Source: Cyclaneusma minus
Taxonomy: Eukaryota; Ascomycota; Leotiomycetes; Marthamycetales; Marthamycetaceae
NCBI GenBank assembly: GCA_037179335.1
Contig: JAKZHN010000019.1
Coordinates: 124,001 to 188,000, forward strand
Length of the DNA: 64,000 nucleotides
Direction: 5' to 3'
Shown in pieces: positions 35,576 through 46,350 of the stretch. Below the pieces are notes generated by a model, which saw only the letters and a list, made by a program, of their open reading frames with translations, did no database searches and was not told where the DNA came from. Made by a program: the position numbers and the translations under genes. How positions within the stretch are numbered: the stretch's first letter is position 1; each line of letters starts with the position of its first letter.

Positions 35576-37401
35576 GGTCGAACTTGTCGGTGGATGGCCT
35601 ATTGGGCGGATGTTGCCGTGGACATTTGCCTGAGTAGCTGGAGGCAGAGGTTCGCGGTTCGCGGTTCACGGAACTTGACGTGCAATCAGGGTGATTATGG
35701 CTTTTGACCGTGGGCGCGCCCGGGCAGCTTGGGATCCTGTGTCGGCGGGCAGATCCTCGATACCTTGGGTGGCTGGCGCTGGTGGCAGGGCTGACTCGAG
35801 AAATTGTTTGGGTCGTGGTAGGGGAGAATGAGCGATCTCAGGTTCCGGAGGTCTGCGTGAGGATTGGCGCGGTCTAGCACCTTAGCAGCGACAATGGACC
35901 GCGCTAACTAAATCCTTCGGCAGATGAGGCTTATTCTCAAAGGACTAAGTCCCAGCCCGCCGGTCACAAGCATACCAAGTATAAAGCGTCGGCTATTCTG
36001 CTGCGTCTATTGGCCCGTTTGTTTTTTGTTGTTGAATAATAGACTATACATCCGTCGATACCTGATTTCACCCGCGAAAAGCATCGTGTTGTGCTTCAGC
36101 CAAGCAACTTCGCCCACATCCCGACGGCGACCTCGATCTCAGGACTGGAGGAGAGAAAAGGAGTGGTGGGGCCCAGACCTGCGACGGTAGCACAGAATAA
36201 GCCGACTCCGCGTTCGACCTGCTGGATTTCATGTTGCAACGTGCCCTGACATACAGAAGCAACATGCTGTCCTACCCCAAGATGCCGTCGAGCCTCGAGC
36301 CTTGTCCGTTCCCGGTTCTGCTCCTCTCCCGCTCCGTAGCTTGGACTGTGGACATTGGGCACGGAGTGGTGTTCCCCCGCCACATATGTTCAGCAACCCC
36401 CGTACATCACATCTTGCCGCTGGGAGTAGAAGACTAGTCCCCTTCCGACGCCATCCGCCGAGGGGAACCTGGGATTATTGCGCGGCTGCCATGGAAAAGA
36501 AAGGTGTGGCGTGACGGTGAACGTGGCATATGCGTGGGAAAGCTTGGCCAGCTTCCCAAAGTGACAAGTCATATCGAGGGTTTCCTATTATCTATTAATG
36601 CATTCCCCTTGAGTATTGGGGCTTCAAAAGCGAAGGCCTGTGGTTAGTGTCATGTAGCTGGAGATGGCTGTGCTGGACCGCCGGATCTACATCTGAACTC
36701 TATCAGCAGTCCGGCATCAGAAGCTTAATTCACGCCTGCGACGTCTAGCGGTAGCGTAGCCGAACTACCTCGGCCTCGGTCCCCGAAACCAGTATAAACT
36801 GGGTGATACTTGGGCGAGTTATAGAAAACGGTATATAGTACGGTCGACGGAAATAGGTCAACGTGGCTGTACACCTTGCTTTCCGCAATACGGCAGACAG
36901 AGAACGAGAAACAAGGCCAGGCGTCGTAAGCGGTTAGCAGAGATCTTCCCGTCTCTAAAAACGCCTCGAAATGCCGTCGATCGGGCCAGCAGGTGTTCCC
37001 TGCATCGCTTAACCTTAACCATCCCGGCGGATGTTCGTGACGCCTGACAGTGACACGAGCCCATGACATTGAGACACAACGTCCATCCAGACTTTTCCCA
37101 AACAAGCAGGCCTACCCCAAAGCTCGCAATAGCCTCACTTAAAAAACCACCCGCTCACTATCCCCGTGACACCCACCTCATCTGACTTCCACACTCGCCC
37201 GCACGTTTCGATCACTCGGAAATCCCTCCCAACGAAAAGGAAAGCTATTCTCTGGTACGAGCACGACAACGCCTTCTCGGCTTACATTTCCCACTACCAG
37301 TACCAAACGGTCGCACCTCCACCCAAGCTGAACCCCCGAAAATATCCTCCGCAAACCGCCAGACCACTTGCCTAGTCTGTCAGCCAGCCGCAGCCACCAC
37401 C
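35576..37401. other. Divergent intergenic region, no supported gene
   Basis: Long leader and promoter space for the transcription factor (left) and Cgi121 (right). Frames at 36,096-36,383 and 36,725-37,105 have no motifs or coherent splice sites. A C-rich leader precedes 37,402. Confidence 0.4.
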
Positions 37402-38332
37402 ATGGCACTCCTCCAAACCCACCATCTAGAACACCTCCCCGCCACCCACAGCATCAACGTTGCGCTATTCCGCGATGTGAAAAACGCCGCGTTTCTTCAA
37501 CAGCAACTTCTCGCTGGAAATTCAGACTTCGAATACGCTTTTATCGATGCCAGCGTTGTAAGGATCGCATTTTACTATCCCGTCTGCTATCTCTTCCCTT
37601 TTTTCTCCAACGATTTCAAGTTGAAGCACGGTCACGTGATTTGTGGGAGAAGAAAGGGGGCGAAGCTGAATGAAGATGAATCGAGCTGAATGGGCATGAG
37701 CTGATGCGAGAGACACACAGATAGTATCGAGAGTGCAAGCACTGGCAGCGGCATGGAGAGCAGTGAACGATTCCATTGAGAACCGATTAAAGAGTCGCAA
37801 TGTACATTCGGAAATTGTGTTTTGTTTGAGTCCGAATAACAATGTGCGTCCTCTCCATCTCATCTCGACTCCCCCTCTCCTCTCCTTATCCTTCTTCCTC
37901 TCTCGAGGTAAATTGCTACATACGGCACAGACAGACAAGACATCACCCACATTCACCGCACACTCATATACCTGCACCTCGCTAACACATCACCAGATCG
38001 CCGAATCCTTTCGCCGCTTCGGCGTCACGCCCAGCACCACCTCCCTCCTCGTCATAAAGGTCATCTCTCCCTCCACCCCATCCATCACACCAGAAAGCAT
38101 CCAAGCACATCTCTCGGAAGCTATCGAAGGCAAACAAGTGTCTTTTGAAGATGAGGTTTTGGCGAGTATGACGGATATGACAAGAGTGAGGAAGATTTAT
38201 AAACTCAATGATGCGGGAGGAGGAGGAGGGAAGGGGAAGAAAGGGGCTGCGAATGGGGTTAAGGAGGTTGCTGCTGGGGAGGTGGAGAAGTGGATTTTGG
38301 GTGCTATGGCGTTGAGGGGGGCTACGAATTGA
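37402..38332 (+). CDS. CGI121: KEOPS complex subunit Cgi121
   Basis: Small subunit of EKC/KEOPS, which makes t6A37 in tRNA and affects telomeres; it binds Bud32/PRPK. Exons 37402-37557, 37721-37843 and 37997-38332 (GTAAGG..ACACAG; GTGCGT..CACCAG) join to 204 residues, near the family's size. Recognisable blocks are NVALFRDVKNAAFLQQQLL, FEYAFIDASV, VQALAAAWRAVND, VHSEIVFCLSPNNNIAESFRRFGV and SLLVIKV. The C-terminus holds a Gly/Lys-rich insertion (GGGGGKGKKG) before EKWILGAMALRG, the final helix. All three introns keep phase 0. Confidence 0.93.
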
Positions 38333-38967
38333 TCGAGTGAACAACAGGTACCTTGCAATCACCGAATGCGATCAATGCTCGATATTGAGATTCATCTTTT
38401 GCTTGGCATCCTCTTTCTAGAATTAGACTTCGTATTGGAAATGAGTGGATATAAGGGCATAGAATAAGAGTGTAAAAAACATTGTATTATACTTAAAAAG
38501 ACTAGAATAACTGGCACTCCAAAAAAAATTGTTACTATGCAAACGCTAGTCTTTTTCGAATCTAGCTACACATAATGGCTACTCTACAATAGCTGCCATT
38601 GCATTTATCTCTCAACACTTCGCTTTAGAATTCAAAGCGTTATGCATGCTATTTCTGGAGATCCATCTGTTTTTCGTTATATTCTGAAGGAAAATGTGGT
38701 CGCAAGATAGTTTTCTATATATCAGGCTCGAATTCCATGAAGCCTATATCCTACCAAAAACTTTCCCAGAAGATAGTATAGATCTACAGCGGCTCTCATA
38801 CTGTCACACGTCAGTCTTGGCATGACATGCATTGACGCTCTGCATTCCAGCCTTAAACCATCTCCCCCGACATTCCGCCGAAATGCCTCAAAATTTCCCT
38901 AAACGCGTCTCCGCGCCAGACACCACGGCTCCTTCACCACTCTGTCCCTTCTCATCCTACTCCAGCC
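38333..38967. other. Intergenic, no supported gene
   Basis: 3' flank of CGI121 and promoter of SAM35. AT-rich, with aaaaaaaattgtt near 38,520. Nothing else seen. Confidence 0.4.
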
Positions 38968-40225
38968 ATGAGTCCCAAACGCGCCTCTCGGCCAGCTGCG
39001 GCTCCGGCCAGCTCCTCCTCGGAACCGCGCACCCAAGAAGCCTCCGCATCGAAACCCAGTATATTCTCGATTCCGCGCCCGATCAAGTACCTTTTTGAAA
39101 GCACGCCTCTGATTACTTATGAGGCCAACAAGTTGCCCGCAAGATCGCGGCGGGATATGCGACGGCCGGTGTTATACGTGTTTTCTACGGAGGAAGATGC
39201 AGCGCGTGGACGGCCGAGTTTCAATCCGGCGTGCTTGAAGTGGCAGGTAAGATACCTACCTCTGTTCCCTCCCAATTGGAGATTGGAGTCGCTGAAAAAC
39301 ATGGCGTAACTCCAAGACAATTCTCCGAGTCATTTGAAAAAACGAAGAGAGGGGAGAACTTCAATGCTAACACATCTCCCGAAACCAGACATTCCTCAAA
39401 ATCGCCGACATCCCCCACGTCCTCCACCCCTCCACCAACCACGCCTCACCCACCGGCATCCTCCCCTTCCTCCTCCCCTCATCCGACACCTATCCACCGC
39501 AAGCCAACCCACAGCCAATCCCCTCTTCCGGCATCACAAACTACGCCCAAACCCACAGCGGCCCCGCCTCCTCCTCCCTCACCACCCCATCCACCCCCCG
39601 CCTCCCCGCCTACCAATCCCTCCTCGACACCTCCATCCGCACCGCCTGGACTTACGCTGTCTACCTCTCCCCCGCCAGCTCCCACATACCACAAAAATTC
39701 TACATCCACCCCTCGTCTTCCAACCCGCTAGTACGACTTGCGCTATCCTATCAACTCACAAATGCGGCGAAGAAGGCGATACTAGATATGAGTACCGCAA
39801 CACCGCCAATCATTGATGTGTGTGCGATTTACACAAAAGCCGAAGAAGCATTCGAAGCCCTCTCCCTACTGCTAGGAAACGACGAGTATTTTTTCGAAGA
39901 CGACGACTTAGATTTAGACAATCAGCACTCACCCCTCTCCTCATTAAAACAGCAAAAGCCTTCGCACAAACCGGCTCCATCGGTCGCCAGTTTAGTAGAG
40001 CTGGAAGGCAGAGGAACGGGCGGCGAAGGCGCTGTGCGAGGCGAAGTAGGGCTGAAAGAACCGAGTTTGTTTGATGCGGAGGTTTTTGCGTATACGCATT
40101 TGCTGCTGGATGAGGGGATGGGGTGGGGGGATGAGAGGTTGGTAGGGGGTGTGAGGCGGTGGGGGAATTTGGTGAGGCATAGGGAGAGGATGGTGGAGAG
40201 GTATTTTGGGGAGGTTGATACGTGA
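38968..40225 (+). CDS. SAM35: Mitochondrial SAM complex subunit Sam35
   Basis: Outer-membrane sorting and assembly (TOB/SAM) subunit that recognises beta-barrel precursors. Exons 38968-39246 and 39389-40225 (GTAAGA..AACCAG) give 371 residues. The N-terminal part RPIKYLFESTPLITYEANKLP and RPVLYVFST, then NPACLKWQTFLKIADI, follow the metaxin/Tom37-like thioredoxin-fold pattern of Sam35 (compare PVKRIF..PLQTY in yeast). A helical C-terminal part follows (YQSLLDTSIRTAWTYAVYL, DAEVFAYTHLLLD, NLVRHRERMVERYF), the GST-C-like region. A Pro/Ser-rich linker and an acidic insert (EDDDLDLD) lie between. No signal sequence or clear membrane span, as expected for a peripheral subunit. A nearby ATG at 38,824 is out of frame. 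Confidence 0.87.
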
Positions 40226-41465
40226 TTGGTGAGGGACGGAAATAGGGGGAGATGAGACAGATGTCGGGGGAAGTTAGATACGAGTGTATTTGTACGGATG
40301 GGACAGGGTCAGATCTGCGAAGCAAAAATAGATGGCTAGGGCGGGCCTAAAATGTGTTGGGAGCATCTGGCCTGGTGTTTTGGGCGGTTCCTATGGGCGA
40401 GTTGCTGCATTTGCCATTGGAGTTGTGTAAATCTCTGTAAGATCAGATTGGGCATCTACGAAATGATAGAAAGCTCCAGAGGTATATAGGAAAGGAAAGA
40501 TCACAAGTCACAACCATTCCGAACCACACTTGCTTTCAGAAGCTGACGACTCTCAGGGGTTGGCCTCAGTTCTGTCGAACGCCAAGAGATGACTATGTGC
40601 GGAAGCCTAGAGGTCTTCTGAGATTCAAATACCTTGGGGTATCCCAAGGAAGTGGGGATATCTTAAATCACCTGACATATCCCAAGTTACTTGGAATCAC
40701 CCAAGCCATTTCACACTTGGATTTGCGATCCGTGGTCAATGTCAGCGGTCATGAATTCACGTTTACCAAAAGAATTGTAGGTTCAAAAGAAATAAATAGG
40801 AACCGTCATGCATTTTCGCTAGCTACCGTCGATGTCGACTCCAAAAGAATCCCCATCAACGATCATCCATCCACGGCTCTCGTTCCCGAAGTCCCAGTCT
40901 TCCAGTCTCTACGAATTCCTCGTAGTAAACGGGACAATGTCTTGTCTTGCGCGGCCAAATTGGACAGTGGTGGGGATCTGCCACTCGTCGAGCTCCTCAA
41001 AGACGGATTCGAAAGCACTGGGCTGGCCATCTCCGCCTCGGGACCGTTGCCATTGTCGTCGAATCCGCCGATAATGCCCATGCCATGCAAAGCCAGTCTC
41101 CCAAGCCAATCCCAAGTTCCATAATGCAAGTCCTTTCTTGCCAGACGCCAGTCGTGGTATCATCCTTCCCAACCGCATGCCGCAAATCGATTCATGCCAT
41201 AAGAGAAGCGCAAGAGAGAAGAAAGAAGTCGGATTGAAAAAGTGGTAGCAGTCGGTGAGGTAACAGGAGGCTTTTCAAGTTGTGGCAGTGACCGAGTTGA
41301 TGCCGCGAACCAGTTCATTCCATAAGAGAAGCGCAAGAGCGAAGAAAGAAGATGTCGAATCGAAGAGGCGCAGCGGTCGGTTGTAGGTAGTCATAGGTGA
41401 CTTTTCAAGTATAGCTATGACACTCTCTGGAGGCACGGCTGAAGAGAGGATTGCTGGCCCGTCAT
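40226..41465. other. 3' flank module of the array and small tandem repeat
   Basis: At 40,640-40,800 lies a module shared with 51,930-52,060 and 53,180-53,290: CCAAGT..TTGGAAT strings, then gtggtcaatgt.ag.ggtca.gaat, then a gaaccgtcatg-like string. At 41,170-41,405 a unit of 123 bp is duplicated (cataagagaagcgcaagag at 41,198 and 41,321). No supported gene. Confidence 0.5.
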
Positions 41466-42352
41466 CTACCAAGCTATCAAGTTGACTTTCGACTTTCGAG
41501 GCTCCCACTCGCCAGCAGGGCGCAAGTCGGAGGCGGGAGGAAGGCCAAGCTGAGTCTTCTTCTGGTACGTAGGGGCTGTTCTCTTAACTGCCTTAGAGCG
41601 GAACACATTGCCGGTAGCCTTGAGGGCGGCATTGGTGGGAGTTCGCTTCTTCGCGGCCAGCTTCTCGTAGGCGCTGGGCTCGGCAGGAACAGCCACCATG
41701 CGCGTCTTGGGTTGTATGATAGCGCGGCCAAAGATGGCTTTGTGCTCGGTGCTGGTGGGTAGTTCGGTGTCGGCGGTGAGATGGGTGTTGCGACGGGCTG
41801 CCAGGCAAGCAGCAGAAGCCGCCTTGTTCTCCTCGATAGTAGCAGCACGACGAGCAGCTGCCAGTTCCTGATTTTCCTCGGCCTGGCTAATCTTGCGTCG
41901 CAGGTCCGTCCTTTCGGGTGACTACTCTGGCGCGCAAACTGTCCTCCATTTTCTTGAGCTTCGATGGGAGAAAGGAACCTGCAGCGTACTCATCGACTTC
42001 AGCCTGGCGCAGATTGATCATTCTAGTCACGCTTTCGAGAGTTTTGCGGAGCTCTGTGAGCTCTGTGAGCTCTTTGGACTCGATACGGCGTGGGGGGTTG
42101 CTGTTGATAGCTGGCAGGGCTCTTGTGAACGCGCTCGTCATCATCTTAAGCGTCGTCTCGGCCGCGCTTCAGGGTGGGCTTGGAGTTGGTCGGAGGGACT
42201 GTAGCTGGAACGGCAACAGTCTTCTTGGGAATGACGACCGTCTTGTTGGGACCGGCAACAGTCTCCTCGGGAATGGTCTTGCGGGTAGTGCTGGCTGGGG
42301 CAATGCCCACAACGCGGGCAAAGGAGAGCTTCTTCTTTTGTATGGCCGGCAT
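41466..42352 (-). pseudogene. Array copy A of the KKLSF-RVVG family, broken
   Basis: Starts MPAIQKKKLSFARVVGIAP and has the PTLKRGRDD basic/acidic block. The frame then meets TAA (about 42,148) and changes frame after HK; the segment PRRIESKELTELTELRKTLE and LPSKLKKMEDSLRARV follows. Near AAAGGACGG (about 41,917) the frame changes again, then RRKISQAEENQELAAARRA, ATGNVFRSKAVKRTAPTYQKKTQL and SDLRPAGEWEPRKSK complete the protein to TAG at 41,466. All domain blocks of the intact copy are there, in order, so it is a full-length copy with three lesions (or, less likely, unseen introns). It is the farthest copy from the AT-rich block. An extra C-terminal GEWEPRKSK box is shared with copy C. Confidence 0.75.
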
Positions 42353-42703
42353 GGTGACTGGTAAGTACAAGACAGTTGTGGTAGAGACACGAGGGTGACG
42401 ATGACTCGGGTGAAGGAAGATGTGATGGCCGATGCCACGCAGAAGGTCGACGGTGGATTGTGGAAGACGTTGATGCGCAGGTGGAAATGGCGGAGTTCAG
42501 AAGAAACTTTGACACTTTCAAGACTTGTTGGAGGATGCAGAAGCAGAAAGTCTAGGGATTGCGCAGTTGGGGGAGGAGGAAGGAAAGGGAAAGGAACAAT
42601 AATTACGTCTCAACTAATATAAAAAAAATGCCTAAAAAATCAAGATTTTCTTAGTCCGGACAGCCAGATCCATATTCCGAGTTCCTAGCTATTCTGGTTT
42701 TTA
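42353..42703. other. Upstream region of array copy A
   Basis: At 42,555-42,600 gcgcagttgggggaggaggaaggaa, a part of the module found upstream of the other copies; the GCGCCGC part is missing. From about 42,625 the conserved flank string atgcctaaaaaatc and ccggacagccagatcc..gttcctagctattctgg continues until it is cut at 42,703 by the inserted inverted-repeat element. Confidence 0.6.
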
Positions 42704-42853
42704 CCTTAGCGGAGCGAGGCAATTCTGAAAACGGTCACGCGACGGTTCTATGGTCGCGCGACCATGGTGCGGTCGCCAAATTTGACGCTGCACCCTGGTT
42801 CTATGGTTCTATGGTCGCAGTGAGGTTCCAAGGTCGGAGTCCCAAGGTTCCAA

Positions 42854-42893
42854 GGTTCTATGGTTCTATGGTTCTATGGTTCTATGGTTCTAT
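42854..42893. repeat. (GGTTCTAT)5 octamer repeat
   Basis: Five perfect copies; two further copies at about 42,799-42,814. Lies within the inverted-repeat element. Confidence 0.9.
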
Positions 42894-42912
42894 GGTCGCT
42901 ATGTACAACAGC

Positions 42913-43046
42913 CAGCTACTGGCTGCAGACTTGAAGCTATTCACAGCTGCCAAAAGTCAGCCATGCTTGCTTGCTTGCGCAGCTATTGGCTGCAAATTTA
43001 AAGCTATTCACAGCTGCCAAGAGTTAGTTATGTTTGCTTGCTTGCG
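42913..43046. repeat. 67-bp tandem duplication with RIP-like differences
   Basis: Copies 42913-42979 and 42980-43046. Nearly all differences are C-to-T or G-to-A in the second copy (ctact/ctatt, cagactt/caaattt, gaagc/aaagc, ccatgc/ttatgt), with one a/g exception (caaaag/caagag). Confidence 0.85.
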
Positions 43047-43124
43047 CAGCTTATTATAGTAAAATGAATATTAAAAATAAATAAAAGAAAAATGTAAATA
43101 TAGCTTAGTAGTATTTTAAAAAAT

Positions 43125-43243
43125 CCAAAAGTCGACGTGCGACGAAAAAGCCGCATGCGGAGCCGCAATGCACGGGCCACATAGTGTAACCACTGGGTGC
43201 GGAGTGGTGGTGGCCCGAGCTTTTTTCGCACGTCGACTTTTGG
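43125..43243. repeat. Long hairpin nested in the inverted-repeat element
   Basis: CCAAAAGTCGACGTGCGA at the left end and its complement TCGCACGTCGACTTTTGG at the right end, followed inward by poly-A/poly-T and ggcc. Could be a small nested inverted-repeat element or a fold-back of the host element. Confidence 0.8.
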
Positions 43244-43522
43244 AATTTTTGGAAAAAACGTTTTCTAAGCGCCGCAGGCCGGCGCTAATTTAGCACGCCC
43301 TATAATAAACCAAAAAAGGCCAAGTTTCATTCCAAATAAAGGGTATTGGATTTTTGCAATTTTTTTTTTTTTTAGCGACCGCGCCAAATTTGGCGACCGC
43401 GCGCTTTTTTGCGACAGCTAATAAACGGTCGTAGCTTTTTGCGACAGTCGCCAAATTTGGCGCGGTCGCAGACCGGTCACGCGACCGTTTTCCAGAATAG
43501 CCTCCATGTCGCCTCGCTAAGG

Positions 43523-44667
43523 TACAATTGAATTTTGATATATTCGATTTATAAATTTAAATCTGCCGCTAAAACTCTCCCTATACTAAAAAAATCACAA
43601 ATGGTAATTGCAAGAAATTATATTCGAAAGCATTTTGAATTGGGAACTGTCTTGTATTGTAGGCTAGTCTACCAGAAAAAACACCAAATTGAAGTTCTCA
43701 AGTAATTGCATGAAGCCTATATCCGACCCACCAGAGAGCTCCCAAGAAAACAACTGTCCAGCGTAGAGACGAGTCATTTCCATAGAAGATTAGAACCATC
43801 CGGCCCCTATGCAACACCTCCCCAAACTTCATGCTTGTTGTCATTCGATGCCAGTACCCTAGAAATCTATTTCGAATGTTAAGCGCGAGAGAGAAAGCAT
43901 CGAGTCGAAGAGAGGCATTAGTCGGAGGAGAGGCATCATTCGGAGACGGACATCAGTCGAGAAGAAACGGAAGGACGAAGAACCAGAAGAATCAGAAGGA
44001 AAAAGTCAGTCTTTTCCATAACGCCAAATCCATAATGTAAGATAACTTCTTCCCATGCTCCATCCCGGGTACCATGCTTTCCGTTTCCATACCAGTAAAA
44101 TCGACTTCGTATGGTGATTGCTGAGCAAAAGAAGCGGAAGCAGGAAGGAAGCAGAAGTCTATCGAGTTGAAGGAGTTGGTGAGCGATTCGTGAGCTTCGA
44201 TGCTGATGACCAGAAGAAGAAGTCGATACGTGCGCGGGTGGCTTTTCATAAGCTGCGACGCCAAACGAACAGCTTGAGACGATGGCCTTGTCGTTTTCCG
44301 TATCCACGATTACACTCCGCGTTTTCCTTTGCAAGAGCGTGCTTTGTCCAGCCGGTTCTCTTGAGAGCGTCAGCGTACTGCTTTTTAGACGGGTGGAACG
44401 CCTGTCCTCTCTTCCTGTTTTCGAGATACCACTTGCAAAAAGCTTGCTTAGTAGGATCGTCGAAAGGAAGTTTCTCCTTAGCAGGCTTGGCGGCGGTGAC
44501 TGGATCAGGCGGAGCCGGGCTCCGCCTGGCCTGGAGCAGATGGAAGAGGGGCAGCAGGAAGAAGTCGATGCATTCTCGAATAGCTGTTCATAAGCCGCAA
44601 TGCTAAAAGAACCAGTAGAAGTCGATGCATTCGCAGGTGGCTTTTCATGGGCTGTGTAATGCGTCGT
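43523..44667. other. Downstream flank of array copy B, with repeated GGCTTTTCAT blocks
   Basis: gtggcttttcataagctgcgac at about 44,238 and gtggcttttcatgggctg at about 44,638, with a similar gttcataagccgcaatg between. The same block recurs downstream of other copies. Frames here have no stable coding signal; I treat the blocks as 3'-flank repeats. Confidence 0.45.
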
Positions 44668-45712
44668 CTACCAAGTAGACTTTCTCTGGTACGTAGGCGC
44701 TACTCCCTTGGTGGGCCTGGTCCGAAAGACGTTTCCACTGGCTATATGGTCGGCGTAAGTCTTCTTCACGATGGTCTTCTTTGGGATCCTGGGCTCGGCA
44801 GGGGTAGCCACCTGCTGACCGACAATAGGCTTGTGGGCACTACGGCGGCGTTTGATTTCAGCAGGAACGAGGGAGTGGAGTTCTGAATCATGTGATCAGT
44901 ACTGCCTTGAGCGGTAGTCACAGCCGTGTAGGCAGAGCAGTAAACGTCATCTGGAGTCAAGTCAGCTCACAATCAAGGACTCCTATGGTTTGGCAACTTA
45001 CATGATCCCACAAGACCCGCGATCGCCGGTGGGGGCGACGGCAATCTCAGCTGTCCAGGGCTGCCCTGTTGGCTTCGCGAGTGACAGCTTCGGAAGTAGC
45101 AGCAGCAGCGGCAAACTATGCGGCGGATGGAGAATGTGGCTTAAACTGGGCGTCTTCGGCCTCCTTGATTCTTCGGCGAAAGTCTCTCCGAGCGATCTTT
45201 CTGGCGCCTATGCTCTTCCTCATTTTGTCGAGCTTTGAGGGGAGCCATTGTCCTTGCAGGTAATCGTCAAGCTCGGCTTCTCGGTTGTTTATGAACCTGG
45301 TGGCAGCCTCAAGGGCTCCACGAAGGGAGGTAAGCTCTTTCGACTCTTCTCGGCAACGCGAGAGGGCGAGGCTGCTGTTGACAGTTGGTAGGGTGCGAGC
45401 TCTCTTCTCAACATGGTCGTCGTCTTCTTCGTCATCTCGGGATCTCTTGCCCAAGATGGGCTTCGACGGGGCGGTGGCGGCTGAGACTCGAGCTGTCTCC
45501 CGGGTCTCGTTGCCCAAGGTGGCCTTCGATAAGGTGAGAGCGCCTCCATCAGTCTTCTGGGTCTTGTTGGACAACGTGGAGTTGGACGGGGCGGTAGCTG
45601 CTGGAACTCCAGCAGTCTTCTTCAGGTTTGTGTTGCGCATGTTGGGCTTTGACGAGGCGCTGCTGGCTGGAGCAATAACTTGCTGGAACGTCTTGTTACG
45701 TTGGACAGGCAT
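44668..45712 (-). pseudogene. Array copy B, interrupted
   Basis: Starts MPVQRNKTFQQVIAPASS and has a longer Ala/Ser/Thr linker (SAATAPSKPILGKRSRDDEE) with repeated TLxNKT/TLGNET strings. DDDHVEKRARTLP is the nuclear-signal-like block; EESKELTSLRGALEAA, LPSKLDKMRKSI and IKEAEDAQFKPHSPSAA follow, then TAG at 45116-45118. The same frame continues FAAAAATSEAVTREANRAALDS before another stop. The C-terminal half is found at 44,668-44,880 (AEPRIPKKTIVKKTYADHI, GNVFRTRPTKGVAPTYQRKSTW). So it is a full-length copy with nonsense and frame damage, or a 198-residue truncated protein. Confidence 0.72.
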
Positions 45713-46131
45713 GTTCGAGTCTCGATAACGGGAAGTGCGGAAGATGGAGGATTCGTTGTGCTGGACCAGAGTTGCTTCAAGTGAAGAAGTTGACAATGCG
45801 CAAAAGCTGATTGTTGGTCGCGAAGGACGAAGTTGATCTGAGGAACACAGCGAACAAGGTTCAGGCTCAGAAAGCAGTGCTTGAAGTTGTGGTAAAGCAG
45901 GTCGAAATTCTGGTTGTGAAGGTGTGCGCAGTGTGGGAAGTGGGAGGAGGAAAGGAGAAAAGAAGCTAGAGGCTTGGAGCGCAGCGCCGCAGGAGTAGGC
46001 GAGCATACCTTGATTGAGATAAGATTTGATAAGATGTTATATCTAAATCTACAAATCCAGGCAGTAATCACGTGACATGGCCTAATATAAAGGATGCCTG
46101 AGAAATGCAGAATCTTCTCCCGGAGTGAGCC
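45713..46131. other. Upstream region of copy B
   Basis: Leader with ctggaccagagttgcttcaag; the conserved upstream module lies at 45,976-46,025; the flank string cctaatataaaggatgcctgagaaatg precedes the LTR copy. Confidence 0.5.
45976..46025 (-). promoter_or_regulatory. Conserved upstream module, copy B
   Basis: ggagcgcagcgccgcaggagtaggcgagc..cttgattgagataag, 264-313 bp above the ATG. See the module finding. Confidence 0.6.
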
Positions 46132-46350
46132 TGTTGGTATCAGTTGGGAAACGTAAGTAATCACTTAGAATATAAATAACGTAGGTAGCAAGCAGTTGAA
46201 CATATTCATGGTTAGATCTATCTGCGTAGAGCTCCCCTGAGATGGGTAGATATACCCTACGGCTAGCGGGGTGGCCTAAGGCTAGGTAGAGAGTAGGGGT
46301 GGTGGAGGTTTGGGTTCCGAGCTCTGACCACACTAAGTGATATCGCAACA
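46132..46350 (+). mobile_element. Second solo LTR of the TGTTGGTATC family
   Basis: Starts TGTTGGTATCA and ends TATCGCAACA (219 bp). Shared with 26,409-26,646: catattcatggtt, gtagatataccc and ggcctaaggc. Flanks gagcc and ggtta do not match, so no target-site duplication is left. It sits in the conserved flank of the array. Confidence 0.75.

Larger units (their letters stand above)
42704..43522. mobile_element. TA-flanked, inverted-repeat, non-autonomous element (819 bp)
   Basis: Left end CCTTAGCGGAGCGAGGC..ATTCTGAAAACGGTCACGCG and right end (reverse complement) CCTTAGCGAGGCGACATGGAGGCTATTCTGGAAAACGGTCGCGTG match over about 45 bp with small indels. TA precedes and follows (42702-42703, 43523-43524), as for Tc1/mariner-type insertion. 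A second inverted pair (gcggtcgccaaatttg) lies further in. It contains no transposase frame. Internal features are an octamer repeat, a duplicated 67-bp unit and a long hairpin. Element class is inferred from ends only. Confidence 0.7.

Noticed and set aside
42854..43046. CRISPR-like array
   Set aside because: Direct repeats without unique spacers in a eukaryotic genome; simple and tandem repeats instead.
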